The translations under genes were made by a program, and so were the position numbers. 62,519 bases of DNA from Arcobacteraceae bacterium (lineage in GTDB: Bacteria > Campylobacterota > Campylobacteria > Campylobacterales > Arcobacteraceae): NCBI GenBank assembly GCA_021107755.1, contig JAIOSF010000015.1, positions 1 through 62,519 on the forward strand, read 5' to 3'. This document shows positions 52,345 to 60,928 of this stretch, in pieces (position 1 is the first letter of the stretch; each line of letters begins with the position of its first letter). The notes beneath the pieces were generated by a model. The model saw nothing but the letters and a program-made list of their open reading frames with translations, was not told the origin of the DNA and ran no database searches.

Positions 52345-53375
52345 TGATTTATGATATAGCTATAATTGGAGCAGGAGCTAGTGGTCTGATGGCTGCTAGT
52401 AGATTACAAGATAAAAAAGTCTGTATAATTGATAAAAATAATACTGTTGGTGCTAAGATAAAAGTAAGTGGTGGAGCGAAGTGCAATATCACAAATAGAT
52501 ATCTAAGCAGTGATTATTATTTGGGTAATAAAAAGTTTATAGATGAGGTCTTACAAAAGTTTGATAATAAAAAATTACTTTCTTTTTTAAATAAAAATGG
52601 ACTTCATCCTAAAATAGATGAAAAAATTGTAAAAGGGACATATTTTTGCAAAAGTAGTGATGAACCCATCTCTATGTTTAAAAAGCTTATTCAAAAAACA
52701 AAACAATATCTTAATTGTGAAGTTTTAGATGTGGAGTATCATAATGATAAATTCCAAATTGAAACTACACATGGAATGATTGAATCAAAGGAATTGATAG
52801 TTGCATCAGGTGGTCTCTCATATAGCTCCTTAGGTGCTACAGATATTGGTTTTAAAATTGCAAAAAAATTTGGACATACTATCAATAAACTTGATCCTGC
52901 ACTTGTTGGTTTTACTGTACAAAAACCAGAATTTTGGTTTAAAGAACTTAGTGGTTTGTCAATTGATGCAAGAATTACCGTTGCAAATAAGACACTAGAG
53001 GGAAAAATGCTTTTTACCCATAAAGGGTGTAGTGGACCTGTGATTTTAAGTACTTCATTGTATTGGAAAAAAGGAAATATCTCTGTTGATTTTGCACCAT
53101 ACAAAGAAAGTTATCTACCAAAAAGATTTAAACAAGCTATCAAAAATATGGATATAGATATTCATAATTATCAAATGGCACCAGCTGGAAATTTTGGATA
53201 TACAAAAGCAGAAGTGACAAAAGGTGGAGTTGAAACATCAGAACTTACAAAAAATATGGAAAGCAAGTATCAAAAAAGTCTCTATTTTATAGGTGAAGTT
53301 GTTGATATAACTGGTGAATTAGGTGGTTATAACTTCCAATGGGCATTTAGTAGTGCTTATTGTGTGTATAATTAA
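52344..53375 (+). CDS. HI0933/BaiN-family FAD-dependent oxidoreductase
   Basis: This 343-residue flavoprotein has the dinucleotide motif IGAGASGLMAA at 7-17, VSGGAKCNITNR near 48-59 (a family hallmark), VASGGLSYSSLGATDIGF, and the C-terminal GEVVDITGELGGYNFQWAFSSA. The family includes BaiN and YhiN. The substrate is unknown. It is coupled to the upstream membrane protein by TAATG. Confidence 0.9.
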   Translation: MIYDIAIIGAGASGLMAASRLQDKKVCIIDKNNTVGAKIKVSGGAKCNITNRYLSSDYYLGNKKFIDEVLQKFDNKKLLSFLNKNGLHPKIDEKIVKGTYFCKSSDEPISMFKKLIQKTKQYLNCEVLDVEYHNDKFQIETTHGMIESKELIVASGGLSYSSLGATDIGFKIAKKFGHTINKLDPALVGFTVQKPEFWFKELSGLSIDARITVANKTLEGKMLFTHKGCSGPVILSTSLYWKKGNISVDFAPYKESYLPKRFKQAIKNMDIDIHNYQMAPAGNFGYTKAEVTKGGVETSELTKNMESKYQKSLYFIGEVVDITGELGGYNFQWAFSSAYCVYN

Positions 53376-53398
53376 TTTTTATATAATCTCTTCTGAGA

Positions 53399-53404
53399 TA
53401 TAAT
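53399..53404 (+). promoter_or_regulatory. -10 box upstream of the cytosolic chemoreceptor
   Basis: TATAAT at 53399-53404 lies 31 bases before the start. A second TATAAT lies 17 bases upstream (53382-53387), and the bases between form ATCTC-TTCT-GAGAT. Confidence 0.45.
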
Positions 53405-53434
53405 CTTTGTAAATAAAATGCAAGGGTATCTAAA

Positions 53435-54841
53435 ATGTTTTTTTCCAATAAAGCTAAAGATGAAGAATGTGAGTTACTTAAGTCCAAAGTTCATGAACTT
53501 GAGGAAAAACTCAAACAAGTTGAATTAAACAATAAAATTGAAATTGAAAAGTTAGTATCTAAGTATGATAGCAAGGTTGCTAGTTTAGAGAACGAAAAAG
53601 TTAATCTAGAAAGAATAGCTGCATTTTCTACAACAGAGGGTATTGTTGCTATAGATTCTAACAAAAATCTCTTTTTTATGAATGATAGGGCTAAAGAAAA
53701 TATTAAAAATACAAATAGTCTAATGGATGTAATCTCTCAAGAGGGTGAACGGATTATCATAGAAGATTGTGAAGCTAAATTAGAGTATAAAAAATATGAT
53801 AATTTAACAATTGCTTCACTAGTGAAAACATCAATTCATGATAATGCTGATGATGGATTACTTCATAAGCATAACCAAAATATCAATGTTTCTTTAACAA
53901 ATACACAAAGTGTGTATCAAGAGTTATTAGTTGAACTTGATAGTATGGCAAAAGAATCTAAAGAGACAGCAAATGGTTCTAATGAAGGTTTGTCATTAAC
54001 TAAAAATATTGTTAAGGATACTGAAAACTTGAACAATCAAATTGTAACTGAAAATGAGATTGTAAATAATTTAGTACAAAAAAGTGATGATATAGCTCAA
54101 GCTATCGTTGTTATTGACCAAATTGCATTCCAAACAAATATTCTTTCATTAAATGCTGCTGTTGAAGCGGCAACTGCTGGTGAAGCTGGGAAAGGGTTTG
54201 CTGTTGTTGCCCAAGAGGTTAGAAATCTAGCTTCAAGAAGTGCTGATGCTGCAAAAGAGATTAAAGATGTTGTTGTATCAATACAAGAAGAAACTGCAAG
54301 AATGAAATCAAGTTCTGATATTGTTGCTAAAGTTGTTGTAGAGACAAAAGATAGAGTAGATATTTTAATTAAACTGATGAATACATTCCAAAAAAATGCA
54401 GGAAGAAGTGTATTTGAAGTTGAAGCAATAAGTAATAAAATATTTGTAAATCTTGCAAAACTTGACCATGTAATATATAAAAATAATCTTTATCAATTAT
54501 TGTTTGGAGAAAGTAATAACTTCAAACCTACAGAGCACACAATGTGTAGACTTGGTAAATGGTATGATACAGGTTTAGGTAAGTCAGAATTTGGTACGAC
54601 TCGATCTTACAGCAGTTTAAATGTACCACATAAAACAGTTCATGAGGAAGCAAATGCATTAGCAAAAGAGTGTGCAGGAAGCTCTGTTGTTTGTTCCAAA
54701 GCAATTATAGAAGATAAAATTTCTAAAATTGAAATTGCAAGTCAAGAGGTATTTGAAGTTTTAGATCATATGCTAGAAGAGAAAAATGATCAAATAATGA
54801 AGCATGCAGCAAAAGATTTATTCGATAATACAAAGGAGTAG
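53435..54841 (+). CDS. Cytoplasmic methyl-accepting chemotaxis protein with PAS and CZB domains
   Basis: This 468-residue receptor has no membrane helix. It has an N-terminal coiled coil (about 8-62), a PAS domain ([20 protein letters not shown]) and the MCP signalling tip [37 protein letters not shown]. The C-terminal CZB zinc-binding domain shows His in LDHVIYK, Cys in MCRLGKWY and HKTVH. CZB receptors sense hypochlorite, redox or zinc status. It precedes a response regulator and a PAS histidine kinase. Confidence 0.93.
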   Translation: MFFSNKAKDEECELLKSKVHELEEKLKQVELNNKIEIEKLVSKYDSKVASLENEKVNLERIAAFSTTEGIVAIDSNKNLFFMNDRAKENIKNTNSLMDVISQEGERIIIEDCEAKLEYKKYDNLTIASLVKTSIHDNADDGLLHKHNQNINVSLTNTQSVYQELLVELDSMAKESKETANGSNEGLSLTKNIVKDTENLNNQIVTENEIVNNLVQKSDDIAQAIVVIDQIAFQTNILSLNAAVEAATAGEAGKGFAVVAQEVRNLASRSADAAKEIKDVVVSIQEETARMKSSSDIVAKVVVETKDRVDILIKLMNTFQKNAGRSVFEVEAISNKIFVNLAKLDHVIYKNNLYQLLFGESNNFKPTEHTMCRLGKWYDTGLGKSEFGTTRSYSSLNVPHKTVHEEANALAKECAGSSVVCSKAIIEDKISKIEIASQEVFEVLDHMLEEKNDQIMKHAAKDLFDNTKE

Positions 54842-54844
54842 GTG

Positions 54845-55219
54845 ATGAAAAAAGATGTGTATAAAGTAGCCGTAGTTGATGATGAAAATGAGATCTTAAG
54901 TATGATACAAAGGTTTCTTAATAGAAGTGAGAAGTATCAGGTGACAGTTTTTTCAAATCCAATTACAGCAGTTGAAACAATCGATAAAAGTTACGATATA
55001 GTTTTATTAGATATTATGATGCCACAAATGAATGGACTTGATGCTTTAGAAAAGATTATGGATAAAAATCCTGAGCAAAAAGTAATTATGATGACTGCTT
55101 ACTCAACTTTAGACAAAGTTTTAAAATCACATAAACATGGTGCAACACACTATTTGATGAAACCTTTTGATTCATTACAAGCAATTGAGACTAAGATAAA
55201 CGAAGTTTTATCAAACTAG
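54845..55219 (+). CDS. Single-domain response regulator
   Basis: This 124-residue stand-alone receiver has the acidic pair VVDDENE, acceptor Asp in VLLDIMMPQMNGLDA, Thr in MMTAYST and Lys in YLMKPFD. It has no output domain, so it is CheY- or Spo0F-like. AAAGGAGTAG precedes ATG 54845; a GTG one codon earlier is possible. It lies between a chemoreceptor and a histidine kinase, which is its probable donor. Confidence 0.92.
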   Translation: MKKDVYKVAVVDDENEILSMIQRFLNRSEKYQVTVFSNPITAVETIDKSYDIVLLDIMMPQMNGLDALEKIMDKNPEQKVIMMTAYSTLDKVLKSHKHGATHYLMKPFDSLQAIETKINEVLSN

Positions 55220-55249
55220 TCAAAATACAGAATTAATAAACTAGAATTT

Positions 55250-57007
55250 ATGTCAAAATTATATTTTAATACAAAGCTTCTTGGTTTATTTACAATACTT
55301 GGGGTTATAACCTCAAGTTTTACATTTTATCTATTTTCTAATTTTAACAAAGATAATTATATTGAGTTGATTGTAATTGTTTTTATAGGTTCAACTTTAG
55401 TATCTCTTTTTCTTAGTTATATATTCTCAAATTATAATAAAAAATCACAAGAAAGTCTTAATAATAAATTGGCATTAAAAACAAAAGAACTTGAAAAATC
55501 ATTGTTTTTAGTTGATAAGTATATTATTAGAACTACTACTGATACACGAGGTGTTATAACAAGTGCAAATGAAGCTTTTTGCGATATTTCAGGCTACACA
55601 GAAGAAGAACTAATTGGAAAACCACATTCGATTATACGAGATCCAGATATGCCAAAGGAGGCATTTAAAGACCTTTGGGACACAATACAAAGTGGAAAAA
55701 GTTGGTCTGGTGAAGTTAAAAATAGAAAAAAAGATGGGAGTTCTTATTGGGTATTTGCCTATATTGAACCAATCTTTGATGATAAACATATCATTATTGG
55801 CTACAGTGCAATTAGACAAGAGATTACAGATAAAAAAGATGCTCAGTTTAAAATGGAACAAATTGATGCTATTATAAAATTTGCAAATAGTGGTGTAGGT
55901 ACAATTGATTTTGAAGGAAATTTTTTAAGTGTAAATGGATATTACACTAAGCTTTTTGGTTATTCTACAGAAGAGATGATAGGAAAAAATTGTATTGAAA
56001 TGTCAAGTTCTGATTCTAAAATAGTCGCAGAAGAAGCATTAAAAACTGCTATAGAAACGGGTACTGTTAGTCAAGTTGAAAAAGCTTGTGATGATAAATA
56101 TGGAAACAAAGTTCATGTTGAATTTTCACTTAATCTTCTCCCCGATAAAAAAACTTTTGTTGTTGTAATTAACTCTTTAGAGGATAAGAAAAAACTAGAA
56201 GCATTGAATAAATCACTCAATGAAAAGATTAAACAAGAGGTAGAGAAAAGTACTAAACAGTTGGAAATGATCCAAAAAGAGCAATTAGAAAGTGCAAAAC
56301 TTAGCTCTATTGGAGCATTAGCTGCTGGTATTACACATGAGATAAATACGCCGCTTACTTATATTAAGGGTAACTTTGAATTAATGAATTATGATATTGA
56401 TGATTTAGAACCAAGTGATATTAAAACAAGAATGAAAAATGATTCGATTAAAATAATTGAGGGTATAGATAGAATTGCTAATATCATTGAATCTATGAAA
56501 GAGGTATCACAAGTTGCAAGTGAGAAAAAAGACTTAGTTAATATATACAGCACACTTGTAACTGCTTTAATTGTGAGTCATAATTCTATTAATCAAATTA
56601 CAAATGTTTATTTAAATGGTGAGAAATTTGATATTAATACAGATAAAAATAAATTTATTTTTAATTCAAAAGTACAAAAACAAAGAATTGAACAAGTTTG
56701 GATAGTGATAATTAAAAATGCCTTAGATCAACTCATCTATATTGATGATTTTGATAATAGAAAATTATCAATTGATATTAACAATATAGAGAACCATGTA
56801 GTTGTACAGTTTAAAGATAATGGTGGTGGGATTAAGAAAGATATTTTAGAAAATATATTCGAACCTTTTGTAAGTTTTAAAGAACATGGTGGAATTGGGG
56901 TTGGTTTAAACATTGCAAAAAAAATTATAGAAGATCAAGATGGAGAGATTTCAGCATACAATGAAGATAATGGTGCTGTTTTTGAGGTAAAATTAAAACT
57001 ATATTAA
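55250..57007 (+). CDS. Membrane histidine kinase with two PAS domains
   Basis: This 585-residue protein has two N-terminal helices (about 8-27 and 37-60). The first PAS domain (DTRGVITSANEAFCDISGYTEEEL, then GKPHSIIRDPDMP) resembles the redox-sensing Aer type. A second PAS domain lies near 205-315. After a coiled coil comes the H-box ITHEINTPLTYIKGN near 363, then the N-box VIIKNALDQL and G-boxes DNGGGIKK and GGIGVGLNIAKKI. It probably phosphorylates the adjacent receiver. Confidence 0.92.
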   Translation: MSKLYFNTKLLGLFTILGVITSSFTFYLFSNFNKDNYIELIVIVFIGSTLVSLFLSYIFSNYNKKSQESLNNKLALKTKELEKSLFLVDKYIIRTTTDTRGVITSANEAFCDISGYTEEELIGKPHSIIRDPDMPKEAFKDLWDTIQSGKSWSGEVKNRKKDGSSYWVFAYIEPIFDDKHIIIGYSAIRQEITDKKDAQFKMEQIDAIIKFANSGVGTIDFEGNFLSVNGYYTKLFGYSTEEMIGKNCIEMSSSDSKIVAEEALKTAIETGTVSQVEKACDDKYGNKVHVEFSLNLLPDKKTFVVVINSLEDKKKLEALNKSLNEKIKQEVEKSTKQLEMIQKEQLESAKLSSIGALAAGITHEINTPLTYIKGNFELMNYDIDDLEPSDIKTRMKNDSIKIIEGIDRIANIIESMKEVSQVASEKKDLVNIYSTLVTALIVSHNSINQITNVYLNGEKFDINTDKNKFIFNSKVQKQRIEQVWIVIIKNALDQLIYIDDFDNRKLSIDINNIENHVVVQFKDNGGGIKKDILENIFEPFVSFKEHGGIGVGLNIAKKIIEDQDGEISAYNEDNGAVFEVKLKLY

Positions 57008-57019
57008 AAAAGGTGTAAG

Positions 57020-57832
57020 TTGAAAATAGGATTTATAGGGGATATTGTAGGAAGACCAGGTAGAAAAATAATTAAACATAATTTAGAAAATTTAAGATCT
57101 CAATATAACATTGATGTTGTTATTGCTAATGGAGAAAATGCAAGCCATGGATTTGGATTAACAGTTAAAAATGCCAATGAGTTGTTTAATTGTGGAATTG
57201 ATGTTATTACAGGAGGAAATCACTCTTGGGATAAAAAGAAAGATATTCTTGCTTTGTTGGAAACTAAGCCAGTTTTACGACCAGATAATTATCCAAAAGA
57301 TGTTCCAGGCACTGGAGTATTAAAACTAGATATAAATGGTAAAATATTAGCTATAATAAATTTGATGGGATTGTATACTATGCCACAGGTTCTTAATCCC
57401 TTTACCCATATTTTAGAGATAGTAGAAAGTTTAGAACAAGAGGGTATTAAGCATATTTTTATTGATTTTCATGCGGAAGTAACTGCTGAAAAAAGAATTT
57501 TAATGCAAATGTTAAAAGGGCGTGTAAGTGCTATCTGTGGGACACATACGCATATAGGAACTGATGATTTAGAGATAACAGATGGTACATTTTATGTAAC
57601 AGATGTAGGGCTTACTGGATGTAGAGATAATGTAATAGGGATGGATAGTTATGTTCCTATTCAAAAAGCACTTACTGGACTAGGAGGACATTTTGATGTA
57701 CCAAATAGTTGTAAATCTATTATGCAAATGATTATAGTTGAATTAGATGAATTAGGAAGTTCTATTGATGGGTTTAAGCTTAAATTATATGATGATAAAG
57801 ATGTGATAATTTCAAAAGCTGTAGTAAATTAA
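57020..57832 (+). CDS. ymdB: YmdB-family metallophosphoesterase
   Basis: This 270-residue calcineurin-like phosphoesterase starts at TTG. The dimetal site is formed by GDIVGRPGR near 7-15, NGEN, GGNHSWD near 68-74, DFHAE and GTHTHIGTDD. The Bacillus homologue hydrolyses 2',3'-cyclic nucleotides and affects cell-state decisions. It is part of the signalling run downstream of the kinase. Confidence 0.92.
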   Translation: MKIGFIGDIVGRPGRKIIKHNLENLRSQYNIDVVIANGENASHGFGLTVKNANELFNCGIDVITGGNHSWDKKKDILALLETKPVLRPDNYPKDVPGTGVLKLDINGKILAIINLMGLYTMPQVLNPFTHILEIVESLEQEGIKHIFIDFHAEVTAEKRILMQMLKGRVSAICGTHTHIGTDDLEITDGTFYVTDVGLTGCRDNVIGMDSYVPIQKALTGLGGHFDVPNSCKSIMQMIIVELDELGSSIDGFKLKLYDDKDVIISKAVVN

Positions 57833-57873
57833 AAATTAGATAGAATTAATAAAAATAATCAAAAGGTAATAAT

Positions 57874-58662
57874 ATGATTATAATTCCTCAAACTAAAGGT
57901 GGTGTTGGTAAATCAACTGTAGCAATGCAAGTTATCGCACCATATTTATATAAAAAACATGGTAAGCCAATTACATACATTGAGATAGATGATGAGAATA
58001 ATGATTCTCAAAGTTTTACACGAACTGAAATTGTCAATAAAAAGATGCTTAGTACAAATAAACTTACTCAGTTAGATGAACTTATACTTATGGATGATAA
58101 CCATCAAGTGATAGTTGATGTTGGTGGGAATAAAACATCAACTCTTGTACTTGATGAGATTGCAAAAGTTGGTTCTTTTAACAATGTAAAATGGATAGTT
58201 CCCATGGGTGATGGTGAGCTAGATGGTAAAAATGCAATAGCAACTATGAAAAAGCTTAGAAAAATTGAGAGAAACTCTACAGATAATCTCTTTTTTGCTT
58301 TAAATAGAGCAATATCTATAGAACAAGATTACTTAGAAGAGCAGTTTATTAATTTTTTTGGACATAAATATTTAGGGAGTGATTCTACAATAACAGATTT
58401 TGTAAAGGATCCGAAGTATTTTGCTGTAAAAAATGATAAAGTTATTACTATGAGCAGATATCTTGGAAGCACTGTTTGGGAGATGGCACATAATAATACT
58501 GATTTTGCACAAAAAGCAGTTGAAGCAAAAGAGAATGGAGATAGAGAAGCTGCTTTAAAATATCTTTTTTTTAGAAGATTACAAACAGAAGCAAAAGATT
58601 ATGTATTGAATAATCTTAATGGGATATTTTGTACCCTTGATAGATGGATTGATATCAAATAA
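57874..58662 (+). CDS. Orphan ParA/MinD-type ATPase
   Basis: This 262-residue protein has the deviant Walker A PQTKGGVGKST at 5-15, an EIDDENNDSQSF switch region replacing the usual DLDPQ, and VIVDVGGNKTS as Walker B. No ParB or parS-like repeat is beside it. Similar orphan ParA proteins are found on conjugative elements and in chromosomal positioning systems. The next small gene encodes a membrane-anchored coiled-coil peptide that may be its partner. Confidence 0.82.
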   Translation: MIIIPQTKGGVGKSTVAMQVIAPYLYKKHGKPITYIEIDDENNDSQSFTRTEIVNKKMLSTNKLTQLDELILMDDNHQVIVDVGGNKTSTLVLDEIAKVGSFNNVKWIVPMGDGELDGKNAIATMKKLRKIERNSTDNLFFALNRAISIEQDYLEEQFINFFGHKYLGSDSTITDFVKDPKYFAVKNDKVITMSRYLGSTVWEMAHNNTDFAQKAVEAKENGDREAALKYLFFRRLQTEAKDYVLNNLNGIFCTLDRWIDIK

Positions 58663-58681
58663 ATGATAAGGATTAATTAGT

Positions 58682-58930
58682 ATGAGTGATATGAGTTTTA
58701 AACAAGCTAAGGAATTAACAGAAAGATTTGAATTAGCAGAGATAACTCTTACTCAAACACTTAAAAGGGTTGATAGAGCTACAGAAAATTTTGATAGAGC
58801 TTTATTAGAACAAGAAAAAATTGTACGAACAATTCCCAAAACTGATAAAAAACTAGAGTTGATGAAAATAATTGTTGCACTTAATATAGGCTTTATCATA
58901 GGGTTGTTAGTTTCAAAATATATTATATAA
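58682..58930 (+). CDS. Small coiled-coil protein with C-terminal membrane anchor
   Basis: This 82-residue protein has a long amphipathic helix (about 5-55, with FELAEITLTQTLKRVDRATENF) and a C-terminal membrane helix (about 62-80). It resembles the small anchors next to ParA-like ATPases, although I know no family name. It sits 19 bases after the ATPase gene. Confidence 0.75.
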   Translation: MSDMSFKQAKELTERFELAEITLTQTLKRVDRATENFDRALLEQEKIVRTIPKTDKKLELMKIIVALNIGFIIGLLVSKYII

Positions 58931-58939
58931 GGTAAAAAA

Positions 58940-59665
58940 TTGGCAGAAGAAAATAGAGATAATCAGGAAGATATTGTAAAAATGTTTAATGAGATTGCTA
59001 AAACTTATGATTTAGCAAATAGAATCTTAAGTATGGGTATAGATAAAATATGGAGAAAAAAAGCTTGTAATATGGCTTTTAATTTATATGAACATAAACA
59101 TATTTCAAAAATAGTAGATGTGGCTTGTGGAACTGGTGATTTAATGATAGATTGGGAAAACATTGCTAAACAAAATGGGATTGAGGTTGATGATATAGTT
59201 GGTATTGATCCAAGTATTGGGATGATGGAAGTTGGAAAGACAAAAATACCACATAGAACATTTATAGAAGCAGGAGCAGAAGCAATGCCAGTGGAGGATG
59301 TAAGTGCTGATATTATATCTATCTCTTATGGTATTAGAAATGTTGTACAAAGAAAGGAAGCTCTTAAAGAGTTTGCACGAGTGTTAAAAAAAGATGGCTT
59401 ATGTGTTATTTTAGAGTTTACAAAAAATGATAAAGATACACTATCAGCAAAGCTTACAAAATTTTATATGAATCAAATAATGCCCCATATCGGTGGATTA
59501 ATCTCTAAAAATAAAGATGCTTATACATATTTACCAGAATCTATTGAAGCTTTTATTACTACAAAACAGATGATTGAAGAACTAAAAGAGGCTGGATTAG
59601 AGCCAATCTTTGTTCAAGGGTATTCTATGGATATGAGTACAACATTTATAGCTAGAAAGATTTAA
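58940..59665 (+). CDS. ubiE: Demethylmenaquinone/ubiquinone C-methyltransferase
   Basis: This 241-residue SAM methyltransferase completes menaquinone synthesis. The family start VKMFNEIAKTYDLANRILSMGIDKIWRK, the SAM motif VDVACGTGDLMIDW, and SYGIRNVVQRKEALKEFARVLK are diagnostic. The start is TTG after AAGGTAAAA. Campylobacterota use menaquinone, so menG/ubiE function in menaquinone is expected. It shares one base with xseA (TAATG). Confidence 0.93.
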   Translation: MAEENRDNQEDIVKMFNEIAKTYDLANRILSMGIDKIWRKKACNMAFNLYEHKHISKIVDVACGTGDLMIDWENIAKQNGIEVDDIVGIDPSIGMMEVGKTKIPHRTFIEAGAEAMPVEDVSADIISISYGIRNVVQRKEALKEFARVLKKDGLCVILEFTKNDKDTLSAKLTKFYMNQIMPHIGGLISKNKDAYTYLPESIEAFITTKQMIEELKEAGLEPIFVQGYSMDMSTTFIARKI

Positions 59666-60873
59666 TGCAATCACCACTGAGCGTATCAAGTTTAAATGAA
59701 CAGATAAAAAGTGTACTTGAAACCACTTTAAGTTCTGTATATGTTGAAGGTGAGATATCAAATCTTACTTATCATAGTAGTGGACATATTTATTTTAGTA
59801 TCAAAGATAGTAAATCAAATATCTCTTGTGTAATGTTCCGTGGAAATGCACAATATCTTAAGTTTCGTTTAGAAGTTGGTGCAAAAGTAGTTATTAGTGG
59901 TAATATTACAGTTTATACCCCTAGGGGAAACTATCAACTTTTATGTCAAAAAATTGAACCCTCCGGAGTAGGAGCTCTAGCCTTAGCTTATGAACAATTA
60001 AAAACAAAATTACAAATCAAAGGTTATTTTGATCAATCAATCAAAAAACAACTTCCAAAGTTCCCTAATATAATTTATGTAGTTACATCAAATACAGGAG
60101 CTGCTATTGAAGATATGAAAAAAGTGCTTACACATAGATATCCCTTGGCTAAAATGATACTTATACCAACCCTCGTTCAAGGTGAAGGTGCAAAAGAGAG
60201 TATTGTAAGAGGGATAAAAAAAGCAGATCAATTAGCACAAAATATTCACAATAAATCTATAATAATAGTAGGAAGAGGTGGAGGAAGTATTGAAGATCTT
60301 TGGGCTTTTAATGAAGAGATAGTTGCAGATGCAATTTTTACTGCAACTACACCTATTGTTAGTGCGGTAGGGCATGAAAATGATTTTGTAATTTCTGATT
60401 TTGTGGCAGATATTCGTGCAAGTACACCTTCAAATGCTATAGAGATAACAGTACCTGATATAAATGAATTAAGAATGTATGCAGATACTATATTAAATGA
60501 TTTTAACCAAAAATTAAAAACAATACTTTATCAAAAAGAGCAATATATTAAACATACAAAAAGTAGTTTTGAACAACACTCTTTGAAAAAAAGATTTGAA
60601 TTTGTTCAAGCAACTATTAGTCAGTTACAACAACAGTTTAATAGTACATATTTACAAACACTTAAAGTAAAAAAAGATGATCTTAATAGATTACAAAATA
60701 GCTTTTTTATTAATAGTCCAGAAAAAAAAGATAAAAAAGGCTTTGTACAATTAACTAAAGATAATAAAATTATAGATATCTCAAATATAAAGTTAAAAGA
60801 TGTCATTACACTGGAAAGTTCAAAGTGTACTGTAGAATGCGAAGTAATCAATAAAAAAGTTATTAAAGCTTAA
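59665..60873 (+). CDS. xseA: Exodeoxyribonuclease VII large subunit
   Basis: This 402-residue catalytic subunit of exonuclease VII has an OB-fold N-terminus (VYVEGEISNLTYHSSGHIYFSIKDSKSNISCVMFRG). The catalytic core includes NTGAAIEDM, GRGGGSIEDLWAFNEE, and SAVGHENDFVISDFVADIRASTPSNA. A coiled coil and a short C-terminal beta segment follow. The small subunit XseB is not in the window. Confidence 0.95.
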   Translation: MQSPLSVSSLNEQIKSVLETTLSSVYVEGEISNLTYHSSGHIYFSIKDSKSNISCVMFRGNAQYLKFRLEVGAKVVISGNITVYTPRGNYQLLCQKIEPSGVGALALAYEQLKTKLQIKGYFDQSIKKQLPKFPNIIYVVTSNTGAAIEDMKKVLTHRYPLAKMILIPTLVQGEGAKESIVRGIKKADQLAQNIHNKSIIIVGRGGGSIEDLWAFNEEIVADAIFTATTPIVSAVGHENDFVISDFVADIRASTPSNAIEITVPDINELRMYADTILNDFNQKLKTILYQKEQYIKHTKSSFEQHSLKKRFEFVQATISQLQQQFNSTYLQTLKVKKDDLNRLQNSFFINSPEKKDKKGFVQLTKDNKIIDISNIKLKDVITLESSKCTVECEVINKKVIKA

Positions 60874-60928
60874 GAGAAAAATAGATAAACTATATAAAAT
60901 TAACTTATAGTTCATTAAAGGAATTAAA

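Noticed and set aside
55215-55249. CTAGT/ACTAG repeat between the response regulator and the kinase gene
   Set aside because: The arms are short with a long AT-rich loop and no T-run, so it is too weak to call a terminator.
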